Shown here in pieces: positions 27,013 through 35,445 of a stretch of DNA of 64,000 nucleotides. The notes under the pieces are model-generated. The model was given only the letters and a program-made list of their open reading frames with translations. It searched no databases and was not told where the DNA came from. Position numbers and translations under genes: made by a program. Every line of letters starts with the position of its first letter. Positions within the stretch are counted from its first letter, which is position 1. The stretch comes from Rhodothermales bacterium (GTDB lineage Bacteria > Bacteroidota > Rhodothermia > Rhodothermales > JAHQVL01): the NCBI GenBank assembly GCA_041391505.1, contig JAWKNW010000001.1, positions 124,001-188,000 on the forward strand. Reading direction: 5' to 3'.

Positions 27013-27391
27013 CCGATCCGGCAGCCCGGAGGCTGCGATCATCCGTTGCAGGATTCGGGGATGCCGGATCCCTGTTCAACGACACGGCGCTCGGCCGACA
27101 TCCTGCATCCTGCATCTTGCATCCCCAGCATCCTGCATCCTGCATCCCCAGCATCCTGCATCCCTGCATCGCCCCGATGGCACGCTACCGTCGCGGTGTC
27201 ACGCATCGGCGACTCGGCCAAGCCATACCGGATGCCTCACCACCGGGCCGCGAGCGGGCAGCATGCGTTGCGCTACCGTCTGGCGCGCAGTACCTTATGG
27301 GAGTTTACCTCTATTTACCTTTACCCCTATTTACGAGGGGTTTACCCCTATTTTCCAGGGGTTTACCCCATCTCCCAGTTCGTTTTGCGTC
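27013..27391. repeat. Non-coding region with two kinds of short tandem repeat
   Basis: Positions 27096-27175 consist of iterated catcctg / catcccc heptamers and octamers. Positions 27304-27375 carry a 21-base repeat: the block tttacccctattt-nnn-agggg begins at 27320, 27341 and 27362, preceded by a shorter copy at 27304. The boundary aggggtttacccc of these units is itself a palindrome. The second set ends about 17 bases ahead of the next start codon. No gene is credible here. Confidence 0.7.
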
Positions 27392-28321
27392 ATGATAAGC
27401 CGTCGCCACTTCGTACAGACCGCCGTCGCTGCCGGCCCCCTCGCCCTTAACCCGCGCTGGGCTTCACACGCTTTCGCCGCACCGGGCTCGCCCATCGCCT
27501 GCCAGCAGTATACCTGGTTCAACTTCTACCAGCGCGAAGAGAAAGACTGGTTCGCGGACTACGACGCCTCGTTCCGTGCGTTTCGCGCCTCCGGCCTCGA
27601 CGGCTACGAGCCGGCATTCGGCTCCCTGGAGGAGGCCGAACGGCTGCGTCCGTTCCTGAAATCGCACGACGTGTGGATGTCGTCGTTGTACGTCAACTCG
27701 ACGCTGCATCTCGCCGAAGCCGTCGACGAAAGCATCGCGCAGGCGGTCGCCATCGCGCAGGCGGGCAAATCGATGGGCGCGCGCATCGTCGTGACCAATC
27801 CGTCGCCGATTGCTTGGGGGAGTCAGGAGAACAAAAACGACGAACAGCTTACACGGCAGGCCGGCGCACTGAATCGGCTCGGCGCGATGTTGCGGGAGGC
27901 CGGCCTCACCCTCGCCTACCATACCCACGACCCGGAATTGCGCGCCGGCGCCCGCGAGTTTCATCACATGCTCCTCGCCTCGGACCCCGCGAACGTGAAA
28001 CTATGCCTGGATGCGCACTGGGTGTTCCGCGGGGCTGGCGACTCCCAGGTCGCCTTGTTCGACATCGTCCGACTCTACGGCGACCGCATCGTGGAGCTTC
28101 ACCTCCGGCAGTCGCACAACGGGATCTGGAGCGAAACCTTCGGCGATGGCGATATCGATTATCGCCGGCTGGTCGCCGTGCTGCGTGAACGCGGCATCAA
28201 ACCGCATCTGGTGCTTGAACAGGCAGCCGAGAAAGGCACGCCCAAAACAATGTCGACTGTCGACGCCCAGAAGCAAAGCCTCGCCTACGCCACAGAGGTC
28301 TTCGCGCCGTTGATGGGTTGA
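27392..28321 (+). CDS. Tat-exported sugar phosphate isomerase/epimerase-like protein
   Basis: The product is 309 residues from ATG 27392. A twin-arginine signal (SRRHFVQTA, 3-11) is followed by a hydrophobic stretch cut near AFAAPG. The mature protein is a xylose-isomerase-like TIM barrel (AP endonuclease family 2 fold) with likely metal ligands in YHTHDPE, LCLDAHW, ELHLRQ and VLEQA. The gene fits the set of exported carbohydrate-modifying enzymes in the left half of the window. The substrate is unknown. It converges with the scpB gene. Confidence 0.84.
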   Translation: MISRRHFVQTAVAAGPLALNPRWASHAFAAPGSPIACQQYTWFNFYQREEKDWFADYDASFRAFRASGLDGYEPAFGSLEEAERLRPFLKSHDVWMSSLYVNSTLHLAEAVDESIAQAVAIAQAGKSMGARIVVTNPSPIAWGSQENKNDEQLTRQAGALNRLGAMLREAGLTLAYHTHDPELRAGAREFHHMLLASDPANVKLCLDAHWVFRGAGDSQVALFDIVRLYGDRIVELHLRQSHNGIWSETFGDGDIDYRRLVAVLRERGIKPHLVLEQAAEKGTPKTMSTVDAQKQSLAYATEVFAPLMG

Positions 28322-28344
28322 CAGACCGGCCTTCCGCGTGCGCG

Positions 28345-31300
28345 CTAGGCGTCGGCCTGCGCGTCCCCTTCGTTTTCCGTCGCGGTTTCTTCGGCCTCTT
28401 GCGGCTCCGCGCCGCCTTCGTCGGCCAGACCGCTCTCCAGCGCGAGCAGGTGCATGCGTTCGCGTTGCAGGGAAGGGTCGTCGAGCAGCTCCTCGATCTC
28501 CTTCAGTTTGGGGAGGGCCGCCAGCTCGCTCAACCCGAATTGTTCGAGGAACCGTTCGGAGGTGCCGTATAGCAGCGGTTTGCCGATCGCCTCGCTCCGC
28601 CCGACGATGTCGATCAGGCCCAGCTCCAGCAGCTTGCGGACCGCATAATCGCTGTCCACGCCGCGGATGAAATCGACTTCGGGTTTCGTAGTGGGTTGGC
28701 TGTACGCGACGATCGCCAGGGTTTCCATCAGCGTGCGCGACAGCTTCTTGGGTCGCTCCTGCTGATAGATGGCGCGGATGTACTCCGCGTAACTCGGATC
28801 CGTCGCCATGCGGATGCCGCCGGCCCAGATCTTGACCCGGAAAGCGCGCCGCAGTTCGGCATAGAGCGCATTGAGGCGTTCCACGGACTCGACCACCTGC
28901 GCTTCCGTGGGCCGGCGCTCGCCGGAGACTTCAGAGAAGACCTTGGAGACCTTGACCAGCGGGATCGGGTCATCCGCGGCGAAGGCAAGCGCTTCGACCA
29001 CCCCATCAAGTGCCTTCTCATAGGGCCCGGGGGGCGTCTGGGTCGCCGCCTTCTTCGGCGGCGCAGCGACCGCAGGGGCCGGCGTTTCCGCCGTATCCCG
29101 ACTCTCCAACGCCTCGAGCGCTTCGCGGGCGCTTTGCGCCAGCTTTTCGGCGTGACGCTGGTCGGTATCCTCCGAGACGGCCTTATCGTTTGCCATGAAA
29201 TTGTGTGGTTTCTCTGCCGGCGCCACCTCGTCGGGCTCTTCCTCCGGCAAAACTTCGATGATGGGTTCTGGCGCTTCGTGCTCGCTAAACACTTCGCCCG
29301 GATCCGGGGTTTCCTCCGTCATCGTTTCCGCCTCCTGGTCGACGCGACGCGCACCGTCCTCCGGGCTCTCGACCGAATCCTCGGCAAGCGGCACGGAATC
29401 CTCGGTACCAGATGCCAGGATGCCAGATGCCAGGATGCCTGATTCCGGGACACTAGATTCCGGGACGCTGGCTTCCGGGACACTAGATTCCGGGACACTG
29501 GCTTCCGGCGTCGCGTCCTGCGCCAGATCCGCTTTGGGCCGCGCGTCCGTCGAGGCATCCGCCTCGGATACCGCCTCAGCGGCCCGCTGCGCTACGGTCT
29601 CGGGCTCCACCACCCCGGGCTCCACAACCTCGGACTCCACAACCTCGGACTCCACAACCTCGGACTCCACCGCATCGGCCCAGCGCGGGGCGTATGCCGG
29701 CGACGGCGCCAACGGCGCCTCGGGTGCGTCATCAGGCGGGGCTGCGCTGCGCGCGTCGGTGGGCGCCGGCGCGTCTGTTTCGTCAGGCGTCACATTCGTC
29801 TCGACGGTCGGCGCTTCCGCCAGCGGAGCGGCGTCGTCTTCCCGCTCATCCAGCGCCCGTTCTCGATCCGAAGCATCCAGCCATTCGGCCAGCCGATCGA
29901 TAGCGGCCTGATCAGGCCCCTCGGTCGTTGGCGGCGATGGGGCCTCCGGGATAACCTGGGCTTCGGCTTCCCGGGCCGGCGCGACTCGGGACGGTTCGGG
30001 TTCTTCGGGCGCCGCCGCTTCGGGCGTCCTATCCTCTACGTCGGTATGCAGCCACGACGTTTCCCGGGCGATAGTCGGGGTTACCCATGCCGTCTTCGGC
30101 GCGGGAAAGCGGTCGGGCGCTTCTTCCTGCAGGGTGAACGCTTCCGATTCGAGCTGCACGTCCGAAAGGTCGAGCGGAGCGACCGGCAGATCCAGCGGAT
30201 CCACGGGTGCCGGCGGCGCCTCGGGCGGCGGCGTGCGACGCTCCGGCTTGGCGAACAGACCTACCGTGCGTTTTTTCTCCTCCGCGGGCTTCGGCGGACG
30301 GGCTTCGGGCGGCTTCTCTTCCGTCGCCGGCGCGCGCGACACGACGGCCGGCGGCTTCTCCTCCGCGGCCGGTGCCGTCATTTTGCCCACCGCGAGATGC
30401 TGCTCCTCGTTGTCGTTTTTCAGACTCAGCAGGAAATCCGATAGCGATTGCGAGCGGGATCGTGATGCCGGTTTCGCCGGCTCCGAGGCCTTCACGCCTT
30501 CGTCCATCGCGGCGGTAATCGACTCGAGCGCGGGGAAACGGGGTCGCTGTTCGACCGAATCGCCGGCGTCGTCCAGGTGCGTCGGCGAGGCGTGGCCATC
30601 GCCCGTCTGCTGGTCCAGCCGTTCCAGGATCGACAGGGATTGCTGGCGCGGGTCGTCAGCCGACGGGTTTTTCTTATCGCCGGCATCCTTCGGGGTGTCC
30701 GGCTCAGCCTTGTGCGCCGGATCGACGCTCTCGGCGGTCGTCGCCTTGTCGGCCGGCGCGCTGCGGATCGTGTTGAGCGCCTTGAGGATGTCCGGTTTGC
30801 TCGGCGCGACATCCATGCCGCGCAAGGATCGACGATCGGCGTCCGTCTTTCCGGCGGAGGTGGCCTTGCCGGCTTCGGCCGGGCGATCCGCGGGCGGCGT
30901 TGCCCCCGCCGCTTTCTCGTCGCTCGGCGCCTTCCGGCTCTGAATCGGCGAAACCAGCCAGCTCTCCGAAGACGGCGCGCCATCGAGGCGGGCGCCGACG
31001 AAGCCGGGGACGCCGGCGTGGTCGCGAGGCGATTCGGGATCCGCACTACCGGTGGACGGCCGTATGCGCGGCGAGACGTCGCCCGCCTTGCGGGGTACAT
31101 CGAGCGTCCCGTTCACCGGGTCGTAAATCATGCGTTCGTTGGCCGGCCTCTCCGCTTCGGGCACCGCGCGCGGGGCCGCCTCCTCGTCCTCCGGGCTGTC
31201 CGTGGCCGGACGCTCCATCGCCTCATGCATCGACGCCTCGAGCTTGTCGAGCGATTTGAGTACGAACGACTCGAAATCGCTGTCGATCGATTCGATCGGC

Positions 31301-32106
31301 TCGGGCTCGTCCTCGAAGCGGACGTACCCGTCGTCGACGACGTCCTCGATCTCGGCGGCCGGTTCGGTCAGGAAGTCGGGATCGAACGCCGGCTCCTCAA
31401 ACGAGGCCTCGGCGACGTCGGACTCGAGCTCACCGGCGTCCGCAAACGGGTCGTTTGCCGCGGGATCGGACGCCTCGTCGCCGGCGAAATCCGGATACCT
31501 CGGGGCGTGCGGGATGATGTAGGTTTCGCCTACGCGACTGAACTGGTCGAACGACTCGATGACTTGCTTCTTGAAGAGCTGGAGTCGGGCGCGAAGGGCG
31601 TGCGAATCGATCGTCTTGTCGCCCTGATGAAACAGCTCCAGTTCGGTCTCGACGTCCTCGGGCAGGGATATCTTGCGGACATCGACACGAAGGCCGCGCC
31701 GGCGCAGGGCCGACAGCAGCTCATGCTTGTATTCCTCGATGCTCGGAAGTTCGGCCTCGATGTCGGGCTGGTAATTCGCGACGCCAGCCGTGGAGAACAG
31801 CCCGCTGGGCGGCTGATACCCTTCTTCTTCGGCGTAGAGGTCGTCCTCGGCCTCGTTGGCGAACGCGCTGAGATCCCAGATCGGCTTCGCTTCAGGCTCC
31901 TGCGGAACCGCCTTCTGCGGCTCGGGAGCGTCCCCGAGGAAGGACGATAGATAGGTTTCTGGATCCAGCCACTCGTAGTTACGCTTTTCGGGCGACCAGA
32001 TGACCGTGCCCGAAACCTTCACCCAGTCCACATCCCGATCGGAAAGCGGCGACGAGCGCCCTTTCTTTAACAGCCGGTCCCTAAATCCGCCAAAGTAGCG
32101 TGCCAT
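28345..32106 (-). CDS. scpB: ScpB with a very long disordered N-terminal extension
   Basis: The product is 1253 residues. Only the region from about 1027 to 1215 matches ScpB, the winged-helix kleisin partner of the SMC condensin, with its usual LMETLAIVAYSQP and TSERFLEQFGL signatures; ordinary ScpB has 180-250 residues in total. Residues 1-60 and 105-200 look folded. Residues 200-1020 are acidic, proline-rich and low in complexity, with 5-residue repeats (VVESE, PESSV/PEASV, SGILA). A short acidic tail ends the protein. I see no internal stop or frameshift, and codon use stays coding-like throughout. It follows scpA by 197 bases. Confidence 0.85.
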   Translation of the reverse strand: MARYFGGFRDRLLKKGRSSPLSDRDVDWVKVSGTVIWSPEKRNYEWLDPETYLSSFLGDAPEPQKAVPQEPEAKPIWDLSAFANEAEDDLYAEEEGYQPPSGLFSTAGVANYQPDIEAELPSIEEYKHELLSALRRRGLRVDVRKISLPEDVETELELFHQGDKTIDSHALRARLQLFKKQVIESFDQFSRVGETYIIPHAPRYPDFAGDEASDPAANDPFADAGELESDVAEASFEEPAFDPDFLTEPAAEIEDVVDDGYVRFEDEPEPIESIDSDFESFVLKSLDKLEASMHEAMERPATDSPEDEEAAPRAVPEAERPANERMIYDPVNGTLDVPRKAGDVSPRIRPSTGSADPESPRDHAGVPGFVGARLDGAPSSESWLVSPIQSRKAPSDEKAAGATPPADRPAEAGKATSAGKTDADRRSLRGMDVAPSKPDILKALNTIRSAPADKATTAESVDPAHKAEPDTPKDAGDKKNPSADDPRQQSLSILERLDQQTGDGHASPTHLDDAGDSVEQRPRFPALESITAAMDEGVKASEPAKPASRSRSQSLSDFLLSLKNDNEEQHLAVGKMTAPAAEEKPPAVVSRAPATEEKPPEARPPKPAEEKKRTVGLFAKPERRTPPPEAPPAPVDPLDLPVAPLDLSDVQLESEAFTLQEEAPDRFPAPKTAWVTPTIARETSWLHTDVEDRTPEAAAPEEPEPSRVAPAREAEAQVIPEAPSPPTTEGPDQAAIDRLAEWLDASDRERALDEREDDAAPLAEAPTVETNVTPDETDAPAPTDARSAAPPDDAPEAPLAPSPAYAPRWADAVESEVVESEVVESEVVEPGVVEPETVAQRAAEAVSEADASTDARPKADLAQDATPEASVPESSVPEASVPESSVPESGILASGILASGTEDSVPLAEDSVESPEDGARRVDQEAETMTEETPDPGEVFSEHEAPEPIIEVLPEEEPDEVAPAEKPHNFMANDKAVSEDTDQRHAEKLAQSAREALEALESRDTAETPAPAVAAPPKKAATQTPPGPYEKALDGVVEALAFAADDPIPLVKVSKVFSEVSGERRPTEAQVVESVERLNALYAELRRAFRVKIWAGGIRMATDPSYAEYIRAIYQQERPKKLSRTLMETLAIVAYSQPTTKPEVDFIRGVDSDYAVRKLLELGLIDIVGRSEAIGKPLLYGTSERFLEQFGLSELAALPKLKEIEELLDDPSLQRERMHLLALESGLADEGGAEPQEAEETATENEGDAQADA
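29404..29680. repeat. In-frame 15-base minisatellites inside scpB
   Basis: Two clusters of 15-base direct repeats, each encoding a 5-residue unit, sit in the disordered part. About 29404-29510 encodes SGILA-like and PE(A/S)SV units; about 29625-29675 encodes VVESE units three to four times. Because the period is a multiple of three the reading frame is kept. Confidence 0.8.
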
Positions 32107-32303
32107 TGCACCGCAACCGTTTCGCCGGTGAATAAATGCATACGTCGGGCTGCGCCGGCAGCCTGTGACGTGCGGGGATTTGGGGGGATGTGGAAAAACG
32201 CCAGGGGCGTTCGGGTAAGTTTAACGTGTTCGGCCTACCGTATCGAACGCCTTTTGACGACGCCTGGCTGCGTTTTTCAGATAAAGGCCATGCGCCGATG
32301 GAC

Positions 32304-33068
32304 TCACGCTTCGGACGGGGCGTGTCCGTTTTCCGAACCGTTCGCCGGCTCGCTGTAATTCACTTTGCGCTCCAGATAAAAGTCGTTCCCTTCCGGATTG
32401 ATCAGCAGCGCCACCTGACCCTGCTGGGCCATCTCCAGAATGACGAGGAACGTCACGATGACAAAGTGCTTGGGCCGGCCTGTGATGAGATGGACAAACG
32501 AAAGCCGATCATCGAAGGCGAGCCGTTCCAGCACAAACTCACGCTGAGACTCAAGCGAATACTGATTCCGGTGCACCGCGTGCACCGGCGCCTCCGGCAC
32601 CTCGCTGAGCACACGCTGCAGCGCGCTGATCAAACTGAAGACAGAAACCTCGAGTTCGACCCCCTGCATCCCCACGATCTGTTCTTTCTCCTGTTCGGAG
32701 AACGACCGGGTGAAATGCTCGCCGCGCAACTCGTAATTATCGTTCAAAGACTGTGCCGCCTCCTTGTACTGCATGTACGTAAGCAGTCGCTTCACCAACT
32801 CGCGGCGCGGGTCCACCGGTTCTCCTTCCTCGTCCACCTCATCCGACGGCAGCAACATCTTCGCCTTGATGTTGATCAACTGGGCCGACATGTAGATAAA
32901 ATCGCCCACGCTATCCAGATCGATCTGCTCCAGGATGCGCAGATACGCGAGAAACTCGTCCGTTATCTTCGAAATCGGGATGTCGTGGATATCGAGCTCA
33001 TCCCGCTGGATAAAAAACAAGAGAAGGTCGAGCGGACCTTCGAATTCCTGCAGTTGAACACGGTACAT
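32304..33068 (-). CDS. scpA: Segregation and condensation protein A
   Basis: The product is 254 residues, normal for the family. The N-terminal kleisin signature FEGPLDLLLFFI (about 9-20) contacts the SMC head region; the C-terminal winged helix (VTFLVILEMAQQGQV) closes the ring. ScpA joins ScpB and the SMC ATPase in chromosome condensation and segregation. It lies upstream of scpB on the same strand, the usual pairing. The last 20 residues are acidic and glycine/serine-rich. Confidence 0.95.
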   Translation of the reverse strand: MYRVQLQEFEGPLDLLLFFIQRDELDIHDIPISKITDEFLAYLRILEQIDLDSVGDFIYMSAQLINIKAKMLLPSDEVDEEGEPVDPRRELVKRLLTYMQYKEAAQSLNDNYELRGEHFTRSFSEQEKEQIVGMQGVELEVSVFSLISALQRVLSEVPEAPVHAVHRNQYSLESQREFVLERLAFDDRLSFVHLITGRPKHFVIVTFLVILEMAQQGQVALLINPEGNDFYLERKVNYSEPANGSENGHAPSEA

Positions 33069-33148
33069 GCTTGCGAGATGAATCGTCTGGTGGAGCGGAT
33101 CGTCCTGGCGAAGGGGTCCTCATTCGCACTCGGCGGGGCTACATAGGA

Positions 33149-34087
33149 TTATCGTAACGGGCTGCCGGCGGCGCGAGATTTAAACCAACCAATCGTGCGC
33201 GAGAGGCCGTCCGGCAGGGCGACGGCCGGCCTCCAGCCGAGCCGTTCGGCGGCCAGGGAGGCATCGAGCGCGCTGCGGGCGATTTCGCCGGTCCGAGCCG
33301 CCGCGAACGCATAACCCGGATCCTGGCCGAGAGCGTCGGCCAGATGCCGGTACAGCTGGAGCACGCTGGTCTCGACACCCGTCCCGATGTTGTACGCGCC
33401 GCTGGCATCCTGATCGAGTGCGAGGAGGTTCGCCTGAACCACGTCGCCGACAAAAACGTAATCGCGCGTCTGTGCGCCGTCGCCGTACATCGTTACAGGC
33501 GCGCCGGCCTGCATCCGATCGATAAACCGCGATATCACGCCGGCATCGCCCTCGGGGGTCTGTCGCGGACCATACACGTTGGCGTAGCGGAGCGAGACGG
33601 CGGTCAGCCCATGCACGCGGGCGTAATAGGCAAGATAGCGCTCCGAAACGAGCTTTGAAACGCCGTAGGGGGACATGGGCCGTTCGGGATCCGCTTCCTG
33701 CTGCGGAACGCGGTCGGGCTCACCATAGATGGCGCCGCCGGATGAGGAGAAGACCACGCGCCGGAGCCCGTGGGCGCGGCCGGCCTCGAGCAAGCGCAAC
33801 ATGCCCAGGACGTTGACCTGCGCATCGTACGCCGGATCGGCAACCGATTTGCGGACGTCGATCTGGGCGGCCAGATGCAGGAGCGCCTCGAAGCGATGGG
33901 TCTCGAACAGCCGGGAAACGGCCGGATCGGAGAGATCGAGGGCATGGAAGACGGCGCCGTCGGGCACCTGATGCCGGTACCCGTTGACCAGGCTGTCGAG
34001 CACGTGCACCTCGTGCCCGGCTTCGAGCAGGGCGTCCGCGACGTGCGAGCCGATGAAGCCGGCGCCGCCGGTCACGAGCACCTTCAT
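33149..34087 (-). CDS. NAD-dependent sugar-nucleotide epimerase
   Basis: The product is 312 residues of the extended SDR family. The NAD-binding motif GGAGFIGS is at 7-14, catalytic Ser/Thr region SSSGGAIYG at 114-122, and the active-site pair Tyr141 and Lys145 in SPYGVSK. The sequence resembles UDP-glucose 4-epimerases, but substrate choice cannot be fixed. The ATG at 34087 overlaps the stop of the M16 protease gene (ATGA), which shows tight translational coupling. Confidence 0.88.
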   Translation of the reverse strand: MKVLVTGGAGFIGSHVADALLEAGHEVHVLDSLVNGYRHQVPDGAVFHALDLSDPAVSRLFETHRFEALLHLAAQIDVRKSVADPAYDAQVNVLGMLRLLEAGRAHGLRRVVFSSSGGAIYGEPDRVPQQEADPERPMSPYGVSKLVSERYLAYYARVHGLTAVSLRYANVYGPRQTPEGDAGVISRFIDRMQAGAPVTMYGDGAQTRDYVFVGDVVQANLLALDQDASGAYNIGTGVETSVLQLYRHLADALGQDPGYAFAAARTGEIARSALDASLAAERLGWRPAVALPDGLSRTIGWFKSRAAGSPLR

Positions 34088-35328
34088 GCCGGCGTCAACG
34101 CGACAGTCGAGAACGAGTCGGCCACGAACAGCGTCTGCGCCAGATTCTGGATGTCCTGGGCGGTCACGCTTTCGATCGACTCGATGATCTCGTCCAGCGT
34201 GAAATTGCGTCCGAAATAGAGCTCCTGCCGCCCAAGCCGCATCATGCGGTTGCTCATGCTTTCCAGACCGAGCATCAACGACCCCTTTACCTGATTGACC
34301 GCCTGATGCAGCAGCCGTGGACTCACCGGCACCTGCGCCAGGCGATCCGTTTCACGCAGGATGAGTTTGCGCGCCCGCGCGATCTTCGCGCCATCCGTCC
34401 CCATGTACACGCCAAAGTCGCCGGTATCGGTTTGCATGTTGGCGAAGGAGTAGATGTTGTAGCAGAACCCGTATTTCTCGCGGATATTCTGGTTCAGCCG
34501 GCTGGACATGCCGCTGCCGAGAATGGTGTTGAGGACGTTCATCGCGCTGCGGCGCTCGTCCTGGATCCCGAAGATGCGCGTCCCGATGACGAGGTGGGCC
34601 TGCTGGATGGGGCGTTTTTCGACGAGTTCACCGGGCCCATAGGGCGTCACCACGTCCGGTACGCGGGCGGTCGGGGTACGATCGATGTCCTCGAAGGCCT
34701 TGCGCACGTACTGCACCACGCGATCGTGGCTGACGTTGCCGGCAACGGAAATGATCGTCCGCGACGGCGTGTAGCAGCGGTCGATGTACTGGTTGAGCTG
34801 GTCGCGGGTAAACGAGCGAACGCTCTCGGGGAAACCGATGATGGGCCGGCCCAGCGCATGGTCCCGATAGACGACGGATTCGTACCGATCGAAAATCAGA
34901 TCCTCCGGCACGTCCTCATACATCTTGATCTCCTCGACCACCACGTCCTTTTCCTTGTCGAGCTCCTTCTCGGGAAACGTGGGGCGAAGAATCAGGTCGC
35001 ACGTCACATCGATCGCGCGGTCGAGGTGTTCATCGAGGGCCCGCGCGTAATAGCACGTGTATTCCTTGGTGGTAAAGGCGTTGAGGTAGCCGCCAACGGA
35101 CTCGAGTCGGCGGGCGATCTGATCCATCCGCCGGCGCTTCGTGCCCTTGAACACCATGTGTTCGATGAAATGACAGATCCCGGCTTCGGCGTCGCTTTCG
35201 TCGCGACTGCCGGTATGCACCCACACGCCCACGGAGATGGAGCGGACGGATGGGATGCTTTCCGTAACGATACGGAGCCCGTTGGGCAGCGTCGTTTTAT
35301 TGAATCCGGAAGCGGCCGGCTGCTTCAT
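34084..35328 (-). CDS. M16 family zinc metalloprotease
   Basis: The product is 414 residues. The inverted zinc motif HFIEH places ligands His53 and His57 and catalytic Glu56; the third ligand lies in the VVVEEIKMYED segment near 132. The C-terminal half is the second M16 lobe with the RLNQNIREKYGF substrate-contact stretch. An M16 gene next to pnp is conserved in many bacteria. There is no signal peptide, so it probably acts in the cytoplasm on peptides. It is overlapped by the epimerase start. Confidence 0.92.
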   Translation of the reverse strand: MKQPAASGFNKTTLPNGLRIVTESIPSVRSISVGVWVHTGSRDESDAEAGICHFIEHMVFKGTKRRRMDQIARRLESVGGYLNAFTTKEYTCYYARALDEHLDRAIDVTCDLILRPTFPEKELDKEKDVVVEEIKMYEDVPEDLIFDRYESVVYRDHALGRPIIGFPESVRSFTRDQLNQYIDRCYTPSRTIISVAGNVSHDRVVQYVRKAFEDIDRTPTARVPDVVTPYGPGELVEKRPIQQAHLVIGTRIFGIQDERRSAMNVLNTILGSGMSSRLNQNIREKYGFCYNIYSFANMQTDTGDFGVYMGTDGAKIARARKLILRETDRLAQVPVSPRLLHQAVNQVKGSLMLGLESMSNRMMRLGRQELYFGRNFTLDEIIESIESVTAQDIQNLAQTLFVADSFSTVALTPA

Positions 35329-35392
35329 AATCCAGGCCCCTGTGAGGCTATCTAGAGATAACGCCGCTCGGAGGCGGCGCCGGCAGAAACAT

Positions 35393-35418
35393 CGGGAGGG
35401 AGCATGTGCTCCCTCCCG
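35393..35418 (-). terminator. Hairpin after pnp
   Basis: A stem of about 11 pairs, cgggagggagc / gctccctcccg, with a 4-base loop lies 28 bases beyond the pnp stop. The following minus-strand sequence is only weakly T-rich (gatgtttctg), so it may slow or process the transcript rather than end it. Confidence 0.55.
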
Positions 35419-35445
35419 GTACTCGATTCATGTAGGCTGGACGGC

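Noticed and set aside
27046..27450. Open frames across the heptamer repeats
   Set aside because: Translation gives only repetitive junk, and frames overlap the next gene's start; no ribosome binding site.
30577..31950. A 457-codon + strand frame inside the scpB region
   Set aside because: Arginine-rich with no fold, opposite the repeat-bearing scpB frame; the scpB frame joins a clear ScpB domain without interruption.
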